Source of the DNA: Anniella stebbinsi
Taxonomy: Eukaryota; Chordata; Lepidosauria; Squamata; Anniellidae
DNA length: 64,000 nucleotides
Assembly (NCBI GenBank): GCA_029215795.1
Contig: JARDYH010000003.1
Location: forward strand, 89,188,609-89,252,608
Reading direction: 5' to 3'
The position numbers and the translations under genes were made by a program. The first letter of the stretch is position 1. Each line of letters begins with the position of its first letter. The notes under the pieces were generated by a model. The model worked only from the letters and a program-made list of their open reading frames with translations. It had not been told where the DNA came from and searched no databases. Positions 57,273 to 64,000 of the stretch are shown piece after piece.

Positions 57273-58852
57273 TAGGGGTGTGCACGGACCCCCCGGATCG
57301 GATCGGGACACGGATCGGGACCTCCAATTTTGTCCCGGACCGGTTCGGACAAAATCGGAGGCCCCCCCGGACCGGATCGAGTCCGATCCCGACCCAAAAA
57401 TCGTACATTTTTGGATCGGCCGCCATTTTTTTCCCCATAGACTTGCATTGCAATGCAAGTCTATGAGGAAAAAATGGCGGCGGGTGGGTAAGGGGGGGCC
57501 TAACTCCCTCCCCCCCCCGGGGCCGTCCGCTGTGGACGGCCCCGGCAGGTAAACCCCCTCCCCCGCGCTCCCTACCCCCCCTGGGGCCGCCCGCTTCCAT
57601 CCGCTGGCGCCCGCGGGCGCCAGCGGATAGAAGCGGATGGCTCCGGGGGGGGGGGTAAGCCCCCTTCCCCGCCACTGCTTACCTTCTCGGCCCGTCCGCT
57701 CCCGTCCGGCGCCGGCGGCTACTACCAGCGGGCTCCGCGGCCTACTCTCGAGTAGCGCGCCGGGTGATGACATCACCTGGCGCGCCACCCTGGAGCAGGC
57801 CGCGGAGCCTGCTGGTAGTAGTAGGCGCCGGCGCCGGACGGGAGCCGCCGGGCCGGGCAGGTAAGGGCCCCCCTCCCCCCTCCGCGCGCCCCCTCCTCCC
57901 CTCCACGCACCCCCTCCTTACCTTCCCGGCCCGGCGGCTCCTGGCCGGCGCCGGCGCCTACTACTTCCAGCAGGCTCCGCGGCCTGCTCTAGAGTAGCGC
58001 GCCGGGTGATGACATCACCCGGCGCGCCACCCTAGAGCAGGCCGCGGAGCCTGCTGGGAGTAGTAGGCGCCGGCGCCGGACGGGAGCCGCCGGGCCGGGC
58101 AGGTAAGGGCCCCCCTCCCCCCTCCCCCCTCCGCGCGCCCCCTCCTCCCCTCCACGCACCCCCTCCTTACCTTCCCGGCCCGGCGGCTCCCGGCCGGCGC
58201 CGGCGCCTACTACTTCCAGCAGGCTCCGCGGCCTGCTCTAGAGTAGCGCGCCGGGTGATGACATCACCCGGCGCGCCACCCTAGAGCAGGCCGCGGAGCC
58301 TGCTGGGAGTAGTAGGCGCCGGCGCCGGACGGGAGCCGCCGGGCTGGGAAGGTAAGGGCCCCCCTCCCCCCTCCGCGCGCCCCCTCCTCCCCTCCACGCA
58401 CCCCCTCCTTACCTTCCCGGCCCGGCGGCTCCCAGCCGGCGCCGGCGCCTACTACTACCAGCAGGCTCCGCGGCCTGCTCTAGAGTAGCGCGCCGGGTGA
58501 TGACATCACCCGGCGCGCCACCCTAGAGCAGGCCGCGGAGCCTGCTAGTAGTAGTAGGCGCCGGCGCCGGACGGGAGCCACCGGGCCGAGAAGGTAAGCA
58601 CCCCCCTCCTCCCCCCCCCGCTGTCCACTTTCATCGGCGGGCGCCCGCTGGCGCCCGCCAATGGAAGCGGCGGTGGGCGCCAGTGGGCGCCCGCCGATCC
58701 GCCGATCCGCCGAACCGGTTCGGAGCTTTTTCGGACCGGTTCGGATTGGATCGGCCGATCCAGCTGCGGGATCGGAAATCGGATAATTTATCCGATTTCC
58801 CACTGGACCGGACTCGGATCGTGGATCGGGTCCGATCCAGTGCACATCCCTA
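57273..58852. mobile_element. GC-rich foldback hAT element, copy 2 (1,580 bp), four palindromic units
   Basis: Flanked by the exact 8-bp duplication TTGCTCAC (57,265-57,272 and 58,853-58,860). Ends TAGGGGTGTGCACGG and CAGTGCACATCCCTA. Inverted relative to copy 1. Contains GATCCG-rich subterminal zones, the inverted AAAATGGCGGC pair with a 30-bp palindrome (57,419-57,481), and four tandem GC-rich palindromes at 57,678-57,865, 57,917-58,107, 58,166-58,356 and 58,408-58,598. Units are separated by C-rich spacers. Frames of up to 210 codons on either strand follow from lack of stops in GC-rich DNA. No transposase. Confidence 0.92.
57678..58598. repeat. Tandem array of four GC-rich palindromic units (period about 242-249 bp)
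   Basis: Each unit begins CTTACCTTC and ends AGGTAAG. It has arms with CCGGCGCCGGCG and CAGGCTCCGCGGCCTGCT and is centred on GTGATGACATCAC (57,766, 58,008, 58,257, 58,499). The units are near-identical to each other, so the array probably grew by recent duplication. Copy 1 at 39.4 kb has two comparable units. Confidence 0.9.
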
Positions 58853-58860
58853 TTGCTCAC

Positions 58861-59596
58861 CCCCTGCCTGAAATGAACGATGATGGGTTTAAACAAAACT
58901 GAAAGAAGTCAGATTCACTTTAGTTGTCACACATTCAAACCCCAACAGTTGTCAATGAAATATGATGAATCTTTCCAGGGGGGAGGGGGAATTCCCCACC
59001 CCAACCTCCCTGTATTAGTTTAAGGCTAATCCTTTATGTCATGACTTCCAAATAGATGTCAATTTCAGCTTCCAGCAGCAGCAGGCAAGTCTTTTGAAAG
59101 CAGAACTTCAGAGTAATTGAGATCAGCCATAAGGGTCATAATATTTTAAAAAGGAGCATTTTCCTGCAGATTCTCAAACTCCTCTGCCACTTGCAGGCTT
59201 CTACAGTTCATTTCAGATCCCCCAGCCATTGGCGCCTTCAATTGGATGCCTATTGCAAAACATTCACACAGGGCTTCATGTGAGCTAGGCCTCAGCTCTG
59301 GAACCTGCTACTGTGAATGCTAAGATTCAGTCTTGGAACGAATGAGAGAAAAGCACTCTCTGCATGCCCAGTGATATCCACTCATTTCTAAATAACAGCC
59401 CACCTATCCCAAATCAGGAATTCAGGGGCAAGCTACAGGATCCAAAGTCATGATTCAATGAAGGCTTACAAAAGCTCCCTCAACTTCAAAGGTGACTCCT
59501 GTCCTCTCCTACAAGAGAATCCCAGAACATCCAAGCAACTATTGCCTTCTTGCAAATCTATCTTCTCTCTCCAATAGACCAAAGGGTTAACTATTT
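58861..59596. other. Unassigned sequence
   Basis: No gene or recognised repeat. Confidence 0.4.
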
Positions 59597-59837
59597 TTAG
59601 TTATTTATTTATTACATTTATATCCTACCTTTTTTCCTCCTTAAGGAACCAAGACGGTGTACATAATCCTCCCCGTCTCTCTTTTATCCACACAACAACA
59701 ACCCTGTGATGTAGGTTGGGCTGAAAATCCGTGACTGGCCCAAAGTCACCGAGTGAGCTTCCATGGCCAAGTGGGGACTAGAACCCGGATCTCCTGACTC
59801 CCAGTCCCAGACTCTAACCGCTACACCACACTGGCTC
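59597..59837 (-). mobile_element. Sauria-type SINE, near full length
   Basis: On the minus strand it starts GAGCCAGTGTGGTGTAGCGG, with A box TGGTGTAGCGG and B box GGTTCTAGTCC (one mismatch). The body follows with GAAGCTCACTCGGTGACTTT, GGGCCAGTCACGG and CACAGGGTTGTTGTTGTG. The tail is GGTAGGATATAAATGTAATA with AAATAAATAA repeats, a BovB-like 3' end as known for Sauria SINEs. It is a dispersed retroposon, not a tRNA gene. Confidence 0.85.
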
Positions 59838-59970
59838 TTTTTGTCTTTTTCTTTTTTGCTCATGGAGATGGTCTAAAAGCAAAATCCAGTTGGGTTCACT
59901 AGTGGTAGGTGGTCTAGAGAGTCTTGAAACAGTAGCCTCCTTTCTTACACATCTGTTGGGACAGCATTAT

Positions 59971-59999
59971 TTTCTCTCTCTTTCTCTCTCTCTCTCTCC
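59971..59999. repeat. (TC)n microsatellite
   Basis: TC tract with one TTT interruption. Confidence 0.9.
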
Positions 60000-60119
60000 A
60001 GGTACAACTTAGTCAAAGATGAGATTATGTCAAAACACTACATTCACTGTAGGATACTATTCTGGGGGAAATGAGCCACTTTCTCTGCCCCTTGGGCCAA
60101 ACCAACCAAGTACTCTCTG

Positions 60120-60556
60120 GTTCAGTTCAGATGACATGATAATCAACAGAAAGGGGAAGAGGCAACCATCAGTTGTGTTGTTTATCGGGCAATTAAACAA
60201 TGGAGAAAAACAACGGGCTGGTCAGTTGTTTATCCCGAAATCCGTTGCTTAAAGTGTTGTGTGTCGGGAACCCCCTCTCTCCGTGTACTATTCCACTCCG
60301 TCATAGAGTTCACCAGCAGAAGCAGCCAAAAAAACCCCGGCCGCTCCTATACAGCCAGCAGAACTTGTGGTGCATGATGGGATACAGCCGGAGGACTGAG
60401 GGAGGGAGGAGATGCAGCAGCCCAGAAGGACGCCGGGACTTTCAGCCGCATGACGGGGGAGAGGGGCAACATGTTGTGTGGTGCTCACCGGCAAAATAAC
60501 GCACAATGAGTGTGTTATTAACCCTTCCGTTGTCTAAAGTGTCATCCGAACACACC
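60120..60556. mobile_element. Possible longer relative of MITE family C
   Basis: GGTTCAGTTCAGATGACATG at the left and TGTCATCCGAACACACC at the right are imperfect inverted ends resembling family C. CAACCATCAGTTGTGTTG and TGTTGTGTGTCGGGAACCCC parallel internal strings of that family. The middle, with a CpG-richer part around 60,330-60,450, is unique. Flanking CTCTCT makes the target duplication unreadable. Confidence 0.5.
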
Positions 60557-60644
60557 CTCTCTCTCGTTTCTACCAATAAAACAGGTTCTGGACAGCAAAC
60601 CTGATTGAAAACTATACCCCTTGACTTATGAACACCTGATTTAT

Positions 60645-60790
60645 TATTGATTTATTTATTTATTTTATTTCTAACCTGCCTCTACATCCAGATCAAGGCG
60701 GGGAACAACAATAAATATAAATATAAAAATCATAAAATAGATAAACCATTAAAACAGATAAAAACAAATACAGTATTAAAAACAGATTAA
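60645..60790 (-). mobile_element. LINE 3' end, near-identical to the 31.4-kb copy
   Basis: On the minus strand: UTR with stem CCCCGCCTTGATC...GTAGAGGCAGG and a (TAAA)n tail. ATAAACCATTAAAACAGATA and the following AAAACAAATACA stretch are identical to the 31.4-kb copy. Confidence 0.8.
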
Positions 60791-61539
60791 TTGCTAATCT
60801 CAGATGTATGGAGACTAGTTACATGGATTCAGTGGCCAAGGAAAGATACTCTGCACATGCTTCAAGGCACTTCATCCATAGCTGATTTTCCCAGGAATGA
60901 GGAATGGTGTTGAAAACAGGTGCTGGGGCCCAACTCTGGCAAGTGCTGGCTCACATTAAAGACTGTGGGATGAGAGGAGGGGAGACAGAGTATCGCAGTC
61001 AATTTATCATCCCTGGTGTTCATATCACTGCGGTCCCACTGCAACTCTAAATTATAAATCTATTTTGTCGCATATTTATGAGAGCTGTTGTCTCCTTGGC
61101 AATTTTTTCTTACTGAGTCTCTCAAAAGTAAAAAAATAAGTCTTGGCATGCCGATGAAGTATTGCTGTTACCGAAATATAAAAGGGACAGGCATCCCAAA
61201 GCCTGCTCCCTTCTCTTTTCTATGGTACTTTAGATTGTGCCCTTATCACAGCCTGCCTCAAAAGAGGAGATGAAATTCCACCTACATTTTAAAAAAAGTC
61301 TCAGGGAGATGGGGGGGGTGTCTTACGTAACTGTTTCTCTTCCCCTTCATTGTTGCAAAGGCAATAAGAGAAACATTTGTATTACAGCTCTGATTAAAAG
61401 GCAAAGCAGTGGAATGTGTTTTGATTTTCTCATTAGAAAGAGCTCCGTGCCTGCTATTATAGTACTGGGGGACAGAATTTTATAATCCCTTCAGAGGAAG
61501 GGCAAGGCTGCAATATATTTCAGCCCAGTAGATGTCACT

Positions 61540-62240
61540 GCACAGTGAAAAGCGGGTAGGTAAATGAAAGCTGTACTAAAATCTGGCTTGTTTTGAAAAA
61601 TTCAATGACTTTTATCCGTAAAAGCATTATGTAAAGAAATTGTTGCGTGACTAGGGAGTACAATGCAAGGGGATGGAATTGGATTCTTAAGCCTTTCAAT
61701 ATCACTGTGGTCCTTTGATAACAGGGATTTTACTGCAGCCAGTTAATACTAATAGTCCCTTAATCAGTTCTCAGTTTTGTGACATGAAGGGTTAAATTTT
61801 GAATTTATGTTAGGTGCAAAGCCTGTTTGTATTTTTCTCCTGAGGTATTTTTTTTTTACTGTGCTAGGTTCACAGCCTTGTAGAAGAAGTATTGTTATCT
61901 ATAGTAGACTCCCTTCTTGTTAGAATAACAGTCCTTTGATTCAGGCAGTCTCCCGTTATCTCTGTTTCACTTTTATGAAGGTTGAATAGTTCTGAATGCT
62001 TGCTTGCTTTTCTGTATTCTTCGCTTGCAAATAGAAGTGTTATTTTTCACTCCCAAACGTCACTAAAGAGGGGTGGATCCTTTTCATGCCAAGAAGGTAA
62101 AAACCTTTGTTTAAGTTTGCGAGGGGCGGTTCCTCTGAATCTTGGCCGTGAGGCATCAGGGAATCGTCTCAGCGCGCTGATTTTCTTTTAATAAAATTGA
62201 GTTGGACCTTCCTCCTTGCTATCTGAGTTTGATTTTAAGT
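61540..62240. other. Possible conserved noncoding element
   Basis: A repeat-free AT-rich block with TAAT cores and CTTTTATCCGTAAAAGCATT-like strings, and no coding frame. An impression only. Confidence 0.2.
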
Positions 62241-62355
62241 AACTCCAGGTAACAGTTTCTACCCTTTGTCATGATAAAAGATGTCAAGAGAAAGAACTTG
62301 ATTGGACCCCAATCTGGGCTTAGCAGACCAAGGGTGTTGAGAAAATTATATTGAC

Positions 62356-62532
62356 CCTGTTCAGACATGCCAAACCATATTGGTTAAGTGTTTTGAGCTA
62401 AATACTATGGCTTAGCATGCCATGTGAACAATTCCTAACTATGGTAGCTACATAACCGTGGTTTAAACACACCCACTAACTATTTGCTGCAAAAGGGTTA
62501 GTGGCCATGCCTTACCATGTTGTCTGAACAGG
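62356..62532. mobile_element. MITE with CCTGTTCAGACA ends
   Basis: CCTGTTCAGACA (62,356) and TGTCTGAACAGG (ending 62,532) are perfect 12-bp inverted ends. Inside, ACTATGGCTTAGCATGCCAT and related AACTATGG/CCGTGGTTT strings form further partial inverted repeats. No clear target duplication. Confidence 0.75.
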
Positions 62533-64000
62533 CCCGTTAACTGACATGTGGCAGTGAGAAGGAAAGGGCTCCCTATTTCTTGTCATCACAAAAGGAGGTG
62601 GTGCATTTGAGTACCAGCACACTCAGGAGGAGATAAAACACAGATGATTTCTCTGCACTGCATAATTCCATTTGGCCTTCTGCAAGGTCCCCCACTTCTT
62701 GGCCCCAGAAAGCTCCACTCTTGAGAAGAGTCTGAAGACAAAAGCCTTCTTGCGTCTCTTACTATACCTCTTACTGCAGAAGTGGGGAACTTCCCTCAGT
62801 CTGGGGGCTGAATTCTATTTCAGAGAAGCCCTCAGTGACCACGTCCCAGAGATGTGCAGAGCTGAAAGCAAATAGGGTGAGGCCAAAAATACCACCAAAA
62901 CACCAAACAAGCCACATTGTAGCTTAAAGCTCTTAGTCCCAGTAACTAAGCCTTAGTGCAGGAGAATCATTTCAACCTTTTAGAATTGGGAGGGGTGCAC
63001 AGAAGCCGGGAAAACACCAAAGGATTTGTGGTTGGACGAAAGGGTGTGTGTCCTTCTGGGAAATGCCAGGGGACCACATTGGGATCTCAGGAGGGACCAC
63101 CCCTGTCTTATTGTCACCTTCCACTTCAGTCTACCACTATGGCAGAAAGCTTGAACTTCCCTCAGGATGGTGGCGGTGGCCTAGAAGAGTTCCTTCATTC
63201 ACTGACATAATTTGATCAATGTATTGCAATCCTAGGGAACCCACAATGGATGCTCTGACTACCACCTTGAAGGTTTTTCAAGCCTGGCTGTGGAACAATG
63301 AAGCACTGAGATAAATTATTGCAGTGTGAGAAGTGGGTGGTTAGTTTAGGGAGGGTCCTGGAGCAAAAGGCAGAGAAGATGGAGCAAGTAAAATGGAAGT
63401 GGGTAAAGATGAAAATTACTTGGGTCTCCCCCTCATAAAACACAGGCATTCATCCTCCAACTCTGCATGCAAAGTGGGCCTTCACCTGCTTTTAAATATA
63501 ATTTATGCTGATAGTTCTTTTAAAATGGAGATTAGAATGAAGCTGACCTTTATCCATATTCTGTAGTTATCCCAAATTTCCATAAAAGCATTTTTTACTG
63601 TCAGCCTATTGTCTCACATTACTGAACGTAGTTTCTATTTTTAGCTGTAACATTATCTACCGTTTGAATCGTGATTCCAGGCCTGCTTTCATTTATGTAG
63701 AAATACTGTTGCTTTTAAAGAGGGCTATATGTGACTAAATAGGTGTTAATGATAACTAGTTAACTATTTTTGTGGTGTGACATGCCTAGGAGAGATGTCT
63801 GGATGCATAAAGTTGAGACTCTGATCAGTTCCCACATGTACATGTATTACTTGGGCTATTCATCATTTCCCTGCTGTGAACTGACTGGAAGCATGATGTG
63901 AAAGTCATATGTATTCACACATGCAAGTCACAACTTGATGCTGCAGCCCTCAAGTGATGAACAAGCATATGTGAACCAGCCTTATGAAGAAGCAAATCCA
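62533..64000. other. Unassigned sequence to window end
   Basis: No gene or recognised repeat. Plus frames at 62,672-62,875 and 62,956-63,210 lack splice or domain support. Confidence 0.35.

Noticed and set aside
57148..57788. Long open frames (175 and 210 codons, minus strand) with Gly/Pro/Arg-rich peptides
   Set aside because: They lie wholly inside the GC-rich hAT palindromes, where stop codons are rare in all frames. Similar frames occur on both strands and in copy 1 (39,349-39,957). There is no domain or codon evidence.
59770..59837. Second tRNA-like sequence (minus strand)
   Set aside because: Head of the Sauria-type SINE, with a fused body and BovB-like tail. Not a functional tRNA gene.
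59970..60030. Plus-strand acceptor-like (TC)nCCAG followed by an exon-like start
   Set aside because: The pyrimidine tract is a microsatellite, and all frames downstream stop quickly without a donor.

Overview
This window looks like intergenic or intronic nuclear DNA of a squamate reptile, most likely a lizard. The repeat complement supports this: tRNA-derived SINEs of squamate type (one with a BovB-like tail, resembling Sauria SINE), many 3' ends of L2/CR1-clade LINEs with short microsatellite tails, and dense small palindromic DNA transposons (hAT type and types with 3-bp target duplications). The bulk is AT-rich and CpG-poor. There are no bacterial or phage genes, operons, CRISPR arrays or functional tRNA/rRNA genes. 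Almost every open frame longer than 60 codons is chance or repeat-derived.

Layout. Positions 1-17 kb hold scattered MITEs, decayed LINE tails and tRNA-derived SINEs. At 17.2-18.1 kb lies a complete foldback hAT element with a perfect 8-bp target duplication, split by a LINE fragment that still has an open reverse-transcriptase C-terminus. Positions 19-37 kb hold LINE tails and pairs of medium-length unnamed repeats (19.5/31.8 kb, 35.2/45.3 kb, 35.8/44.0 kb), a 585-bp terminal-inverted-repeat element at 27.1 kb, and blocks that look like conserved noncoding DNA. At 37.9-38.16 kb is an odd CpG-rich cluster of ATGCGCAT-type motifs. At 38.8-40.6 kb a minus-strand LINE is interrupted by a 1.05-kb GC-rich hAT element (39,396-40,442). 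A second, 1.58-kb copy of that hAT sits at 57,273-58,852.

The best evidence for a host gene is on the minus strand. A 142-nt open internal exon at 49,516-49,657 has textbook splice sites. A unique CpG-island-like region at 55.4-56.5 kb could be the promoter of the same or another gene. I could not name the gene from the peptide.

The most interesting system is the GC-rich hAT family. Both copies have 8-bp target duplications, TAGGGRTGTGCAC-type ends, GATCCG-rich subterminal zones, and an inverted pair of AAAATGGCGGC (YY1-like) motifs around a perfect 30-bp palindrome. They also carry a tandem series of about 190-bp GC-rich palindromes (four in one copy, two in the other), most flanked by outward-facing splice-donor consensus sequences. 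This is a mobile CpG island with promoter-like and splice-donor-like content. Whether it is ever transcribed cannot be judged from sequence alone.
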